Below are positions 28,384 through 37,760 of a stretch of 64,000 bases of DNA, in pieces. Where the stretch lies: contig NZ_ARXR01000013.1 in assembly GCF_015356855.1 (NCBI RefSeq), positions 1-64,000 on the forward strand, given 5' to 3'. The position numbers were made by a program, and so were the translations under genes. This DNA is from Alloalcanivorax venustensis ISO4 (lineage in GTDB: Bacteria > Pseudomonadota > Gammaproteobacteria > Pseudomonadales > Alcanivoracaceae). Below the pieces are notes generated by a model. It worked only from the letters and a program-made list of their open reading frames with translations, made no database searches and was not told the origin of the DNA. How positions within the stretch are numbered: the first letter of the stretch is position 1; each line of letters opens with the position of its first letter.

Positions 28384-30063
28384 ATGAGCGCGATTCTGCT
28401 TTTGGTTCTGGGCCTCGGCGGCATGGCCGCCGGCTACTTTGTCTACTCCCGCTTTATCGCGGAGAAGATTTACAAGCTTGATCCGGATTTCCGCACCCCG
28501 GCCCACGAGTTCGAGGACGGGGTCGACTTCGTGCCCACCAATCGCTTTGTGCTCTGGGGCCACCATTTCACCTCGGTGGCCGGCGCGGCGCCCATCGTCG
28601 GGCCCGCCATCGCGGTGATCTGGGGCTGGCTGCCCGCCTTTCTCTGGGTGGTGCTGGGGACCATCTTCTTCGCCGGCGTGCACGACAGCGGCGCGATCTG
28701 GGCGAGCGTGCGCAACCGGGCCAAGTCGGTGGGCTCGCTCACCGGCGAAGTGGTCGGCGGGCGCGCGCGCAGCGTGTTCATGATCGTCATCTTCCTGGTG
28801 CTGCTGATGGTCAACGCGGTGTTCGGGGTGGTGATCGCCAAGCTGCTGATCAACAACCCCGGTGCCGTGGTGCCGGTGTGGGGCGCGATCGCCGTTGCCC
28901 TGGTGATCGGCCAACTGATCTACCGCCGCAAGATCGGCCTGGGCCTGGTCTCGGTGGTCGGCGTGGTGGCTCTGTACGCGCTGATCTACATCGGCCCCTC
29001 GGTGCCGGTGACCCTGCCGGAAAGCACCGCCGGCCTGTCGCCCAACGCCATGTGGATTCTGATTCTGTTCGGTTACGCGGCGATCGCCTCGCTGCTGCCG
29101 GTGTGGGTGCTGCTGCAGCCCCGCGACTACATCAACGGCCTGCAATTGTTCGTCGGTCTGATTCTGCTGTACGGCGCGGTGATCATCGCCAGCCCCACCG
29201 TGGTGGCGCCGATGATCAACTTCGGCGTCCCCGAGGGCACCCCCTCGATGCTGCCGCTGCTGTTCGTGACCATCGCCTGCGGCGCGATTTCCGGCTTCCA
29301 CGGGCTGGTGGCCTCGGGCACCACCTCCAAGCAGCTGGATAAGGAAACCGACGCCCGCTTCGTCGGCTACTTCGGCGCCGTGGGTGAAGGGGCTCTGGCG
29401 CTGGCCGCGATCATCGCCGCCACCGCCGGCTTCGCCTCGCTGGCGGACTGGCAAGAAATTTACTACAAGTTCGGCGAAGGCAGCCTGACCGCCTTCGTCG
29501 ACGGCGGCGCCTTCATTCTTGCCGCCGGCACCGGCATGGAGATGACCGTGGCGGCCACCCTGCTCACGGTGATGGCGGCGCTGTTCGCCGGCACCACCAT
29601 GGACACCGGCCTGCGCCTGCAGCGCTACATTTTCCAGGAATGGGGCGAGATCTATAACATCGGCTGGATGCGCAAGGCGCTGCCCGCCACCCTGCTCTCC
29701 GTGGCCAGCTGCCTGATTCTGGCGTTCGGCGCCGGCGGCGCGGACGGCTCCGGCGGGCTGCTGATCTGGCCGCTGTTCGGCACCACCAACCAGTTGCTGG
29801 CCGGCCTGACCCTGCTGGTGATTACCGTGATGCTGGTGCGCCGCGGCCGGCCCACCTTCTACACCCTGGGCCCGCTGGTGTTCCTGCTGGTGATGACCCT
29901 GGCCGCGCTGCTGATGCAATTGCGTGACTTCTTCCAGAAGGAGAACTGGTTCCTGCTGGGTCTGGACCTGGTGGTGCTGGTGGCGGCGGTGCTGGTAACC
30001 CTGGAGTGCGTGGCCGCGCTGCGCCGCGCCAAGGGCGCCGCCAACGACGAGAGCGTCTCTTGA
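28384..30063 (+). CDS. cstA: CstA-family transporter (carbon starvation protein A)
   Basis: A 559-residue polytopic inner-membrane protein with roughly 14-16 hydrophobic segments. The CstA signatures are RFVLWGHHFTSVAGAAPIVGPAIAV near residue 55 and GVHDSGAIWASVRNRAKSVG. Family members import peptides or pyruvate, often on carbon limitation. It is shorter than E. coli CstA (about 700), as in the compact CstA subgroup. AGGA precedes the ATG by nine bases. The next gene begins inside its stop codon (TTGA). Confidence 0.93.
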   Translation: MSAILLLVLGLGGMAAGYFVYSRFIAEKIYKLDPDFRTPAHEFEDGVDFVPTNRFVLWGHHFTSVAGAAPIVGPAIAVIWGWLPAFLWVVLGTIFFAGVHDSGAIWASVRNRAKSVGSLTGEVVGGRARSVFMIVIFLVLLMVNAVFGVVIAKLLINNPGAVVPVWGAIAVALVIGQLIYRRKIGLGLVSVVGVVALYALIYIGPSVPVTLPESTAGLSPNAMWILILFGYAAIASLLPVWVLLQPRDYINGLQLFVGLILLYGAVIIASPTVVAPMINFGVPEGTPSMLPLLFVTIACGAISGFHGLVASGTTSKQLDKETDARFVGYFGAVGEGALALAAIIAATAGFASLADWQEIYYKFGEGSLTAFVDGGAFILAAGTGMEMTVAATLLTVMAALFAGTTMDTGLRLQRYIFQEWGEIYNIGWMRKALPATLLSVASCLILAFGAGGADGSGGLLIWPLFGTTNQLLAGLTLLVITVMLVRRGRPTFYTLGPLVFLLVMTLAALLMQLRDFFQKENWFLLGLDLVVLVAAVLVTLECVAALRRAKGAANDESVS

Positions 30064-30356
30064 GCGGCGCCCAACCGGCGGCGCGTCTGATCGGCCGGCT
30101 GCGCCGCTGGTACCGGCGCGCCGGCGACCTGGGGGCGAGCTACTACAACGCCCCCTACCGGGCCGCCATCGCCCGCGCCCGGCGGGACGAGGAGGATCTG
30201 TTCATGCTGATGGTGTTCTCCGAAACCCTGGGCATCCCCAACCCGGCCACCTGGTACACGCTGGAACTGCAGCCATTGCTGCTGGACCGCTTTCACGACT
30301 GGCACAAACGCATGGGCATGCCCCACTCGCCCCTAGACCACTTCCGCTGCTGCTGA
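30060..30356 (+). CDS. Small protein ending in Cys-Cys, cory-CC-star-like
   Basis: A 98-residue protein between cstA and an ArsA-like ATPase gene. The TTG start overlaps the cstA TGA, so translation is coupled; an open frame from 30006 lies inside cstA. It has a basic helix (RLIGRLRRWYRR), a central hydrophobic/acidic stretch (EEDLFMLMVFSETLGIPNPATWYTLEL) and ends HFRCC before the stop. The extreme C-terminal cysteine pair and the neighbours recall the family I remember as cory-CC-star; this name was not checked. The terminal cysteines could bind metal, be lipidated or form a disulfide. Confidence 0.75.
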   Translation: MSGAQPAARLIGRLRRWYRRAGDLGASYYNAPYRAAIARARRDEEDLFMLMVFSETLGIPNPATWYTLELQPLLLDRFHDWHKRMGMPHSPLDHFRCC

Positions 30357-30359
30357 TTC

Positions 30360-31391
30360 ATGCCCGACCCGAACCGCCACACCGCTCTGGATATCGATAC
30401 CCTGCTGCGCCGGCGCCGCCTGTTAATGGTGGGCGGCAAGGGCGGCGTGGGGAAAACCACGGTGGCCTCGGCCCTGGCATTGCGCGCCGCCAGCCTGGAA
30501 CGCCGCGTTCTGCTGGTGTCCACCGACCCGGCGCACAGCCTGGCGGACGCCTTCGACCGGGAGATCGGCGACCGGGAAACCGACCTGGCGGCCAACCTCA
30601 CCGGCCTGGAAATCGATCCGGACAGCGAGGTGGACGCCCATCTGGAACGCGTGCGGGCGCAGATGGCCCGCTTCGCCGGCGCCGACCAGCGCCCGGAACT
30701 GGAGCGCCAGCTGCGCCTCAGCCGCCAATCACCGGGGGCCCAGGAAGCGGCCCTGCTGGAGCGCACTACGACGATCATTGATCAGCAGGACCGCTTCGAT
30801 CTGATTGTGTTCGACACCGCCCCCACCGGCCACACCCTGCGGCTGCTCAGCCTGCCGGAACTGATGGCGGCCTGGAGCGAAGGCCTGTTAAAGCAGAACC
30901 GGCGCACCGAACAGCTGGGCAAGGTGCTGGGCCATCTGACGCCGGGGCGGGACCTGGAGAGCCCGCTGGGTGAACCGGAGGACCGGGAACTGGAAGGGCT
31001 GGACCAGCGCGCCCGGGCCCTGGCGGCCCCGCTGCTCGAACGGCAGCGGCGCTTTCATCGGGCGCGGCGCCGGCTGCAGGACGCCACCGACACCGGCTTT
31101 GTGTTCGTGCTCACCCCGGAGCGGCTGCCGATCCTGGAAACCGAACGGGCCGTGGCCAGCCTCGGCGAGGCCCGGATCCCGGTGGCCGGAATGATCATCA
31201 ACCGGGTGTTGCCGGACGAGGCGGAGGGCGCCTTCTTCCGCGCCCGCCGGGAGCGGGAGCAACGGCTGATGGCGGACATCGACCAGCGCCTGGGCGCCCT
31301 GCCCCGCCTCACTCTGCCGCTGCTGGCCGACGATATTCAGGGGGGCGACGCGCTGGAGGCGTTCGCCGGGCGCTTCAGCCAGCCACGTTGA
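30360..31391 (+). CDS. ArsA/Get3-family ATPase
   Basis: A 343-residue single-domain ATPase. The deviant Walker A is GGKGGVGKTTVA (residues 25-36), then STDPAHSLADAF (switch I) and FDTAPTGHTLRLLSLPE (switch II). These are hallmarks of ArsA/Get3 proteins. No arsB or arsR is nearby and no arsenite-binding cysteines stand out, so an arsenite pump is unlikely. A Get3-like chaperone or metal role is possible. It starts three bases after the Cys-Cys protein gene, and their stability and function may be linked. Its 3' end overlaps a convergent gene by 17 nt. Confidence 0.88.
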   Translation: MPDPNRHTALDIDTLLRRRRLLMVGGKGGVGKTTVASALALRAASLERRVLLVSTDPAHSLADAFDREIGDRETDLAANLTGLEIDPDSEVDAHLERVRAQMARFAGADQRPELERQLRLSRQSPGAQEAALLERTTTIIDQQDRFDLIVFDTAPTGHTLRLLSLPELMAAWSEGLLKQNRRTEQLGKVLGHLTPGRDLESPLGEPEDRELEGLDQRARALAAPLLERQRRFHRARRRLQDATDTGFVFVLTPERLPILETERAVASLGEARIPVAGMIINRVLPDEAEGAFFRARREREQRLMADIDQRLGALPRLTLPLLADDIQGGDALEAFAGRFSQPR

Positions 31392-31656
31392 ACAATTTCA
31401 CGTCGGGCCGGCCGGCCAGCAGGTCTTTCAAACCACCACCCAGGCCTTTCATGTTCTCGCGGTGGGCGTCCAGCGCCGCCTGATCGTTGTACTGCTCATA
31501 AATCATCACGGTGTCGCCGTCGTCCACGGACTGGTGGACGGTGTAACCGTGATTGCCCTCTTCCTTGCGGACTTCCACGGCGATGCGGCTCATCTCAGCG
31601 GCGAGCGCGTCGCCCTTGCCGGGTTGGGCGGTGAGGATAGCTACGATACCGAGCAT
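31375..31656 (-). CDS. Antibiotic biosynthesis monooxygenase-fold protein
   Basis: A 93-residue ABM/YgiN-like dimeric alpha-beta barrel protein. It has the pattern MLGIVAILTAQPGKGDALAAEM at the N-terminus, then NHGYTVHQS and MIYEQYNDQAALDAHRE. Such proteins include quinol monooxygenases, but the substrate cannot be told from sequence. The ATG at 31656 has AAAGGAAT before it; the longer frame to 31749 lacks support. It converges on the ArsA-like gene. Confidence 0.85.
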   Translation of the reverse strand: MLGIVAILTAQPGKGDALAAEMSRIAVEVRKEEGNHGYTVHQSVDDGDTVMIYEQYNDQAALDAHRENMKGLGGGLKDLLAGRPDVKLFNVAG

Positions 31657-31986
31657 GGTGATTCCTTTTTTGTTTGTGGAATAACTCTTTTGGAATGAGA
31701 TTCCGAAAATGGAGCAAGCATGCTGGCACAGCGGTGTGGACGCGGCCATGGGGTTTTGCGTCGTGGATTGGGGTGGAAAGGACTTGGGAACAACTCGAGT
31801 GAGCGGGTTTTGGGAGCGTAGTCGAGGGATTTGGTGGTGGCTGAGAGGTTTGGGCGCGCTTTGCGCGCCGAGAGGGTGGGATTATTCGCCGGCTACGCCG
31901 GCTCACCCCTTCGGGGCCGCCGCCTTTGGCGGCGGTCCTTCGCGGCGCTTTGCGCCGCTCGGTCGAACCGGTGGGTTCGAATGAAA

Positions 31987-32012
<26 letters not shown>
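31657..32012. other. Structured intergenic region without an evident gene
   Basis: About 350 nt hold no convincing protein gene. The rightward frame 31709-31984 is compositionally odd and consists largely of translated palindromes. The first 190 nt are less GC-rich than the surroundings and show no recognisable motif apart from leader sequence of the ABM gene. The rest holds the hairpin array and the tRNA-Ser inverted copy described separately. Confidence 0.6.
31853..31958. repeat. Array of five short hairpins with 3-nt loops
   Basis: Five perfect palindromes follow one another: GGCGCGC-TTT-GCGCGCC (31853-31869), GCCGGC-TAC-GCCGGC (31888-31902), CCCC-TTC-GGGG (31906-31916), CCGCCGCC-TTT-GGCGGCGG (31917-31935) and GCGGCGC-TTT-GCGCCGC (31942-31958). 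All have three-base loops, and none has a T-tract to act as a terminator. Confidence 0.85.
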
Positions 32013-32138
<126 letters not shown>

Positions 32139-32149
32139 GATGGGCGCCA

Positions 32150-32177
32150 ATCATACCTGAGACGCTTTCGCAGTCAA
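32150..32177 (-). promoter_or_regulatory. Sigma70 promoter of tRNA-Ser
   Basis: On the minus strand TTGACT (32172-32177), a 16-nt spacer and TATGAT (32150-32155) lie 11 nt upstream of the mature tRNA 5' end. Confidence 0.65.
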
Positions 32178-32288
32178 CGGTCCCGGGTCAATAAGGCTGC
32201 CATAACCGTGTGATTCAAGAGGGAAATCTTGATTTTGGCGCGAGTGTCCCTATTATCCATGGAACACCCTCAAGCAATGAGTCCGAGT

Positions 32289-32978
32289 ATGAGCAACCAC
32301 CCGAACCCGTACACCGCCCCCCACCGTCAGCATGCGGCGACGGCGGTCACCGGCGAGCGCGCCGCTCAGGTCCTGAAAAACACCTATATGCTGCTGGGGC
32401 TTTCCCTGATGGTCGCCACCGGCGCCGCGGTGTTCGCCATGGCAATGGGCATCGGCTACGTCAATGTGTTCGTGACACTGGGCGTCTACTTCGGCCTGCT
32501 GTTCGCCACCAATAAGCTGCGCAACAGTTCCTGGGGCATTCTCGCCGTGTTCGGCCTGACCGGCTGGCTGGGTTTCACCACCGGACCGATCATCAACATG
32601 TACGCCCAGATCAACGGCGGCATGGAAATCGTGTCCCTGGCCCTGGGCGGCACCGCCAGTATCTTCGTGGCCATGTCGGGTATCGCGCTGGTGACCCGCA
32701 AGGACTTCAGCTTCATGACCAACTTCATCATGGTTGGCATTCTGGTGGCCTTCCTGGCCGGCCTGGCGGCGGTGTTCTTCAACATCCCGGCGCTGTCACT
32801 GGCCGTGTCCGCCGCCTTCGTGCTGCTCTCGTCCCTGCTGATTCTGTGGCAGACCAGCGCCATCATTCACGGCGGCGAGACCAACTACATCATGGCCACG
32901 GTCACGCTGTTCGTGTCGATCTACAACCTGTTCCTGTCCCTGCTGCATATTCTCACCGCCCTTAGCGGGAATGATTAA
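32289..32978 (+). CDS. yccA: Bax inhibitor-1/YccA-family membrane protein
   Basis: A 229-residue protein with about seven membrane helices. The family landmarks are LKNTYMLLGLSLMVATGAAV near the N-terminus and WQTSAIIHGGETNYIMATVTLFVSIYNLFLSLL at the end. In E. coli YccA is an FtsH substrate and modulator. The start is uncertain: ATGs at 32259, 32277 and 32289 are in frame; 32289 is chosen because it gives a normal-length N-terminus after a GAG-type site. Its stop overlaps the tusD start. Confidence 0.88.
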   Translation: MSNHPNPYTAPHRQHAATAVTGERAAQVLKNTYMLLGLSLMVATGAAVFAMAMGIGYVNVFVTLGVYFGLLFATNKLRNSSWGILAVFGLTGWLGFTTGPIINMYAQINGGMEIVSLALGGTASIFVAMSGIALVTRKDFSFMTNFIMVGILVAFLAGLAAVFFNIPALSLAVSAAFVLLSSLLILWQTSAIIHGGETNYIMATVTLFVSIYNLFLSLLHILTALSGND

Positions 32979-33366
32979 AGTCAGTCTGCTCGTGACCGCC
33001 GGGCCGCAACGGCCCGGCGCCCTCACCGCCCTTCACACCGCCCAGGCGGTGGCCCGTTCCTCCCACCAGCTCTATCGCATCTTCTTCTACGGCGACGGTG
33101 TCCATCTGGCCAACCGTCTGGCCTGCCGTGGCGATCTGGCCTGTGACGCCCAGCGCGGCTGGCAGACGCTGGTGGCCGAGCACGGCTGGCCGGCGTCGGT
33201 GTGCGTGGGCGCCGCGCTCAAGCGCGGTATCAGTGACAGCGAGGAGGCCCGCCGCGCCGGTCTGAACGACGTCAGCGGCACCCTGGCGGACGGCTTCACG
33301 CTGGTGGGGCTGGGCGACTGGGTGGACGCCCTCACACAAAGCGACCGGGTGGTGCATTTTGGCTGA
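32971..33366 (+). CDS. tusD: Sulfurtransferase subunit TusD
   Basis: A 131-residue DsrE-family protein. The persulfide-carrying cysteine is Cys78 in VCVGAALKRGI, exactly the position of the active Cys in E. coli TusD. TusBCD passes sulfur from TusA to TusE and then MnmA for 2-thiolation of U34 in tRNAs. MnmA is encoded at 53 kb in this window. The ATG overlaps the yccA stop by 8 nt. Confidence 0.93.
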   Translation: MIKVSLLVTAGPQRPGALTALHTAQAVARSSHQLYRIFFYGDGVHLANRLACRGDLACDAQRGWQTLVAEHGWPASVCVGAALKRGISDSEEARRAGLNDVSGTLADGFTLVGLGDWVDALTQSDRVVHFG

Positions 33367-33670
33367 TTCAGTGCTTTATCTGGTGGGCCACGCGCCGGGC
33401 CGCGGCGGCGGTTGGCGCGAAAGCGTGGACATGGCACTTACCGGCGCCGCCTTCGGCGTCACCACCCTGGTCTGGTTCGAGGCGGCGCCCTTGAAAGTGC
33501 TGGCGCGGCGCGCCGACCATGGGGACCTGCTGGCCGAGCTCACCGGCTTCGGCGTGCGCTGCGTGGCCCGGCGCGACGATCTGCCCGCCGGGCTGGACGG
33601 CATCGAGGGCCTGGACGACAGCGCGCTTCACGGGCTGCGGCACAGCGCCGCGCAACTGGTCATCTTATAA
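33359..33670 (+). CDS. tusC: Sulfurtransferase subunit TusC
   Basis: A 103-residue DsrF-type subunit. It begins MADSVLYLVGHAPGRGGGWRES, with the typical SVDMALTGAAFGVTTLVWFEAA stretch. The subunit forms the hetero-hexamer with TusB and TusD and has no catalytic role. It starts with TTG, overlapping the tusD end by 8 nt, and shares one base with tusB (TAATG). Confidence 0.88.
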   Translation: MADSVLYLVGHAPGRGGGWRESVDMALTGAAFGVTTLVWFEAAPLKVLARRADHGDLLAELTGFGVRCVARRDDLPAGLDGIEGLDDSALHGLRHSAAQLVIL

Positions 33671-33939
33671 TGTTGCACCTGATCGGCTTTGACGACCTGG
33701 ACAGCGAAACCGGCCGCGACTGCCTGGCGGTCTACGAAAGCGGCGATCTGTGCGTGTTCGTCGACCAGGGCCATCTGGTGGCCGCCGACTTTCCACTGCA
33801 AGGGCCGGGCTTTCTGCTCGCCGAGGGCCCGCCGGCGGCACGCCCGGCGGATCTGGAAACCATTGACTACGACCGGCTGGTGGCCCTGATCGCCGAACAG
33901 GGTCCGGTCACCGGCTGGTACGACACCGAGAGCTCATGA
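33670..33939 (+). CDS. tusB: Sulfurtransferase subunit TusB
   Basis: An 89-residue DsrH-like subunit beginning MLHLIGFDDLDSETGRDCL. It is small and weakly conserved, so position in the D-C-B order is the main evidence. The ATG overlaps the tusC TAA. The next gene starts inside its 3' end (4-nt overlap), which leaves no room for tusE. Confidence 0.8.
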   Translation: MLHLIGFDDLDSETGRDCLAVYESGDLCVFVDQGHLVAADFPLQGPGFLLAEGPPAARPADLETIDYDRLVALIAEQGPVTGWYDTESS

Positions 33940-34922
33940 GCGAACATCCTTTCGCGCCCTATGTGCGCACCCTGGGCCGTGGCAAACGGGCGCGGCGCAG
34001 CCTCACCCGGGAAGAAGCCGCCGACGCCATGGCGATGATCCTGCGCGGCGAGGCGGAACCGGCCCAGGTCGGCGCCTTCCTGATGCTGCTGCGCGTCAAG
34101 GAGGAGACCACCGAAGAGCTGGCCGGCTTCCTGGACGCCTGCCGGCCGGTGTGCCGGGAGCATCTCGCCGCCCTGCCCGCCGTCGACGTGGACTGGCCCA
34201 GCTACGCGGGCAAGAAGAAACACCACCCCTGGTACCTGCTGGCCGCCCGCCTGCTGGCCGACAACGGCCTGCGCATTCTGATGCACGGCGGCCCGGCGCA
34301 TACCCCCAACCGCCGCTACAGCGACGACATGCTGGCGGAGCTGGGCCTGGCGTTGCCGGCCTCGGTGGCCGAGGCCGGCGAGCAGCTGGACAGCGACGGC
34401 CTGACCTATCTGGATCTGGGCCACTTCTGCCCGGCCCTGCCCGAGCTGCTGATGATGCGCTTCCAACTGGGCCTGCGCTCGCCGATCAATACGCTGGCGC
34501 GCAGCCTCAACCCGGCGGCCGCGCCGCTGAGCATGCAGAGCGTGTTCCACCCCGCCTATCTGGAGCTGCATCTGGGCGCGGCGAGCGCCTGCGGCGACCG
34601 CAACCTGCTGCTGTTCAAGGGCGAAGGCGGCGAGCTGGAGATCCGCCCGGACGCGCGCACCGCCCTCACCGGGCTGCGCCACGGCGAGCCGGCGGAGGGC
34701 GTGCTGAGCGCCGCCATGGGCCGCCAGACGCCGCCGGGCGAAGTGTCCGTGGCGCCCCTGCAGGCGCTGTGGCGCGGCCAGGCGGACGATGCCTACGGCG
34801 AGGCCGCGGTGATCAAGACCGTGGCGGCGGTGCTGTGGGGGCTGGAAAAGGTCGCCAGCCTGGAGGAAGGCGAAAAGGCGGCCGCCGCCCTGTGGGAAGC
34901 GCGGCGCCGGGACCGGCTCTAA
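33936..34922 (+). CDS. ybiB: TrpD2/YbiB-like glycosyltransferase-family protein
   Basis: A 328-residue protein resembling anthranilate phosphoribosyltransferase but of the YbiB/TrpD2 subgroup, reported to bind nucleic acid rather than make tryptophan. The N-terminal helical domain contains [44 protein letters not shown]. The core has [17 protein letters not shown] and [13 protein letters not shown]. The GTGGD-type motif of true TrpD is not present. It overlaps tusB by 4 nt at the start and cysG by 4 nt tail-to-tail at the end. Confidence 0.82.
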   Translation: MSEHPFAPYVRTLGRGKRARRSLTREEAADAMAMILRGEAEPAQVGAFLMLLRVKEETTEELAGFLDACRPVCREHLAALPAVDVDWPSYAGKKKHHPWYLLAARLLADNGLRILMHGGPAHTPNRRYSDDMLAELGLALPASVAEAGEQLDSDGLTYLDLGHFCPALPELLMMRFQLGLRSPINTLARSLNPAAAPLSMQSVFHPAYLELHLGAASACGDRNLLLFKGEGGELEIRPDARTALTGLRHGEPAEGVLSAAMGRQTPPGEVSVAPLQALWRGQADDAYGEAAVIKTVAAVLWGLEKVASLEEGEKAAAALWEARRRDRL

Positions 34923-36334
34923 GCGCCGCCGGTATCAGCAGCGCCGAACCAGCGGTAGCGCGGGTGCAGGCTGACCACGCTGCCGACGATGATCAGGGTG
35001 GGCGCGTGGATTTCACGGCCTTCGATGCGGTCGGCCAGGTCATCCAGGGTGCCGGTGATCACTTCCTGGGCGTCGGTGGTGCCGCGTGACACCAGCGCCA
35101 CCGGGGTATCCGCCGCGCGCCCGTGCTCGATCAGCCGGGCGCAGATTTCGCGCAGCCCCACCAGCCCCATGTAGAACACCAGGGTTTCCTGCTCCGCCAC
35201 CAGGCCGGCCCAGTTCAGATCCACGCTGCCGTCCTTGCGGTGGCCGGTGACGAAGCGCACCGACTGGGCGTGGTCCCGGTGGGTCAGCGGAATACCGGCG
35301 TAGGCGGCGCAGCCGCTGGCGGCGGTGATGCCGGGCACCACCTGGAACGGAATGCCGGCGGCCACCACCTCTTCCAGCTCCTCGCCGCCACGGCCGAAAA
35401 TAAAGGGGTCGCCGCCTTTCAGCCGGCATACCTTCTTGCCCTCGCGGGCGTAATGCACCAGCAGGTCGTTGATGTTGTCCTGCGGCAAGGTGTGCCGGTC
35501 CCGGGCCTTGCCCACGTAGATCAGCTCCGCGTCCTCGCGGGCCAGGGCGAGAATCTCCGGTGCCACCAGCCGGTCGTACAGCACCGTATCCGCCTTGCGC
35601 AGCAGATGCAGGCCACGGAAGGTCAGCAGGTCCGGGTCGCCGGGGCCGGCGCCCACCAGATAGACCTCGCCGTCCACCGGCGGCGGACGCTCCTGGTCGG
35701 CGTGGGCCACGGCGGCGTGCAGCGCCGCCTCCGCTTCGGATTCATGCCCGGAGAGCACCTGCTCCACCAGCGGGCCGTCCAGCTGCCGCTCCCAGAACGC
35801 TTCGCGGGCCTTGCGGTCCGGCAGCGCCCGCGCCAGCGGCGCCCGGAAACGGCCCAGAATGCCGGCCAGGCGCCCCCAACGGCTGGGCAGCCAGGCTTCC
35901 AGCCGGGCCCGCAGCCGCCGGGTCAGCACCGGCGACACGCCGGAGGAACTGATGGTGATGAACAAGGGATCGCGGTCGATCAGCGCGGGGAACACGAAAC
36001 TGCTGATGTCCGGCCGGTCGACCACGTTGACCGGCACGCCCCGGGCGGCGCAGAGGGCCGCGACACGCTCGTTGAGCGCTCCGTCGTCGGTGGCCAGCAC
36101 CACCAGCCGGGCGCCTTCCAGGTCGTCGTCCTGGAAGGCGCGGCGGTGACACTCACCGCCGGCCCCTTCCCGCTCCACCAGGGCCTGCAGTTCGGCGCGC
36201 CATTGCGGCGCCACCAGACGCAGGCGGGCCCCGGCGCGGTGCAGCAAGCGCGCCTTGCGCAGCGCGGTGTCGCCGCCGCCCACCACAACCACGGTGTGGC
36301 CGGCGAGCTTGAGCCCCAGGGGCAGAAAATCCAT
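34919..36334 (-). CDS. cysG: Siroheme synthase (trifunctional)
   Basis: A 471-residue fusion enzyme converting uroporphyrinogen III to siroheme. The N-terminal dehydrogenase/ferrochelatase (about 1-210) has the NAD site [17 protein letters not shown] and the SSSGVSPVL segment with its regulatory serine. The C-terminal methyltransferase has [34 protein letters not shown] and [21 protein letters not shown]. Length matches E. coli CysG. GGGAGGA lies eight bases before the ATG. It is 25 nt downstream of serS and probably co-transcribed. Confidence 0.96.
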   Translation of the reverse strand: MDFLPLGLKLAGHTVVVVGGGDTALRKARLLHRAGARLRLVAPQWRAELQALVEREGAGGECHRRAFQDDDLEGARLVVLATDDGALNERVAALCAARGVPVNVVDRPDISSFVFPALIDRDPLFITISSSGVSPVLTRRLRARLEAWLPSRWGRLAGILGRFRAPLARALPDRKAREAFWERQLDGPLVEQVLSGHESEAEAALHAAVAHADQERPPPVDGEVYLVGAGPGDPDLLTFRGLHLLRKADTVLYDRLVAPEILALAREDAELIYVGKARDRHTLPQDNINDLLVHYAREGKKVCRLKGGDPFIFGRGGEELEEVVAAGIPFQVVPGITAASGCAAYAGIPLTHRDHAQSVRFVTGHRKDGSVDLNWAGLVAEQETLVFYMGLVGLREICARLIEHGRAADTPVALVSRGTTDAQEVITGTLDDLADRIEGREIHAPTLIIVGSVVSLHPRYRWFGAADTGGA

Positions 36335-36359
36335 GGCGTTGCGTCCTCCCGGCGTGCCT

Positions 36360-37652
36360 TCAGCTCAGCCGTTCCAGGCCTCTCATGTAGGGCCGCAGAG
36401 CCTCCGGAACGGTCACGGAACCGTCCTCGTTCTGGTAGTTCTCCAGGATCGCCACCAGGGTGCGGCCCACGGCCAGACCGGAACCATTCAAGGTATGTAC
36501 CAATTCCGGCTTGCCGGTCTCCGGGTTGCGCCAGCGCGCCTGCATGCGGCGGGCCTGGTAATCCCGGAAGCTGGAGCACGAGGAGATTTCCCGGTAGCGG
36601 CCCTGGCTGGGCAACCACACTTCGATATCGTAGGTCTTGGCGGCGGAGAAGCCCAGGTCGCCGCCGCACAGGATCACCACCCGATAAGGCAGGCCCAGCT
36701 TCTGGAGAATCGCCTCGGCGTGGCCGGTGAGGTCTTCCAGCGCCTGGTCGGACTGGTCGGCGGGCACCAGCTGCACCAGCTCCACTTTCTCGAACTGATG
36801 CTGGCGAATCATGCCGCGGGTGTCCTTGCCGTGGCTGCCCGCCTCGGAACGGAAACAGGGGGTGTGGCAGACATAGCGGCGCGGCATGCTGTCCGCCTCG
36901 AGAATCTCATCAGCGGCCAGATTGGTGACCGGCACCTCGGCGGTGGGGATCAGATAGAGCTCCCGCTCGCTTTCCATCTTGAACAGGTCTTCCTCGAATT
37001 TGGGCAGCTGGCCGGTGCCGCGCAGCGCCTCCGGGCCCACCAGATACGGCACGTACAGTTCCTGGTAGCCGTGCTCCACGGCGTGGGTGTCGAGCATGAA
37101 ATCGATCAACGCCCGGTGCAGGCGCGCGAGCTGGCCGCTCATCACCGCGAACCGGGCGCCGGACAGCTTGCTGGCGCGCTCGAAATCCAGGTGGCCCTGG
37201 CTGAACGCCTCGCCCAGATCCACATGGTCCTTGGCGGTGAACGACAGCTCGGTGGGGGTGCCCCACTGCCGCACTTCCACGTTGTCGTCTTCGTCGTTGC
37301 CGGCGGGCACTTCGTCCACCGGCACGTTGGGCACGCCCATGAGAAACTCACGAATCTCTTCCTGGACCGCCTTGGCGCGGGCCACTTCCTGGTCCAGTTC
37401 CGCGTCCAGGGTTTTCAGGGTTTCCGCCACCTTGGCCTTGGCGGCGTCCACGTCCATGCCGGACTTGATCAGCTCGCCCACTTCCTTGGAGGCTTTCTTG
37501 CGCTGCGCCTGAAGGTCCTGGGAGCGCATGTCCGCCTCTTTGCGCCGGGCGTCGAGGCTTTCGAAGCCGGCCAGGTCCAGGTCATAGCCCCGTTTTTTCA
37601 GCGCTTCACGGATGGCGTCGCCGTCCTGGCGCAGCGCGCGGATATCAAGCAT
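36360..37652 (-). CDS. serS: Seryl-tRNA synthetase
   Basis: A 430-residue class II synthetase. The N-terminal coiled-coil arm (about 30-105) contacts the long variable arm of tRNA-Ser. Motif 2 is [21 protein letters not shown] and motif 3 is [19 protein letters not shown]. The start [22 protein letters not shown] is canonical. tRNA-Ser(UGA) lies in the same window. A 108-nt gap to rarA contains a weak TAAACT -10 candidate. Confidence 0.97.
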   Translation of the reverse strand: MLDIRALRQDGDAIREALKKRGYDLDLAGFESLDARRKEADMRSQDLQAQRKKASKEVGELIKSGMDVDAAKAKVAETLKTLDAELDQEVARAKAVQEEIREFLMGVPNVPVDEVPAGNDEDDNVEVRQWGTPTELSFTAKDHVDLGEAFSQGHLDFERASKLSGARFAVMSGQLARLHRALIDFMLDTHAVEHGYQELYVPYLVGPEALRGTGQLPKFEEDLFKMESERELYLIPTAEVPVTNLAADEILEADSMPRRYVCHTPCFRSEAGSHGKDTRGMIRQHQFEKVELVQLVPADQSDQALEDLTGHAEAILQKLGLPYRVVILCGGDLGFSAAKTYDIEVWLPSQGRYREISSCSSFRDYQARRMQARWRNPETGKPELVHTLNGSGLAVGRTLVAILENYQNEDGSVTVPEALRPYMRGLERLS

Positions 37653-37760
37653 GGTCGATCCCCTTGGGAGTAAATCGTCGTTCGTCTCGCTGGCCCGTGG
37701 CCAGGGCCGCGAAGTTTAGCAAAATCCAAAGCCGCAAGCTTGTAGGGAGCGCGCCTTCCC

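Noticed and set aside
28297-29919. 540-codon frame antisense to cstA
   Set aside because: It reads as Gln/His-rich low-complexity sequence, the mirror of membrane-protein codons, and has no ribosome site or known motif.
30360-31391. Arsenite efflux ATPase ArsA
   Set aside because: There is one ATPase half only, no ars neighbours and no obvious cysteine triad. The wider ArsA/Get3 label is safer.
31709-31984. 91-codon rightward frame in the tRNA-Ser upstream region
   Set aside because: Most of it translates the tandem hairpins and the tRNA copy. No ribosome site was seen and it does not look like a protein.
37730-37760. Possible third REP-like element downstream of rarA (TTGTAGGGAGCGCGCC)
   Set aside because: Only a partial match to the GTAGGAGCGGGC end and no clear palindrome, so chance similarity is likely.
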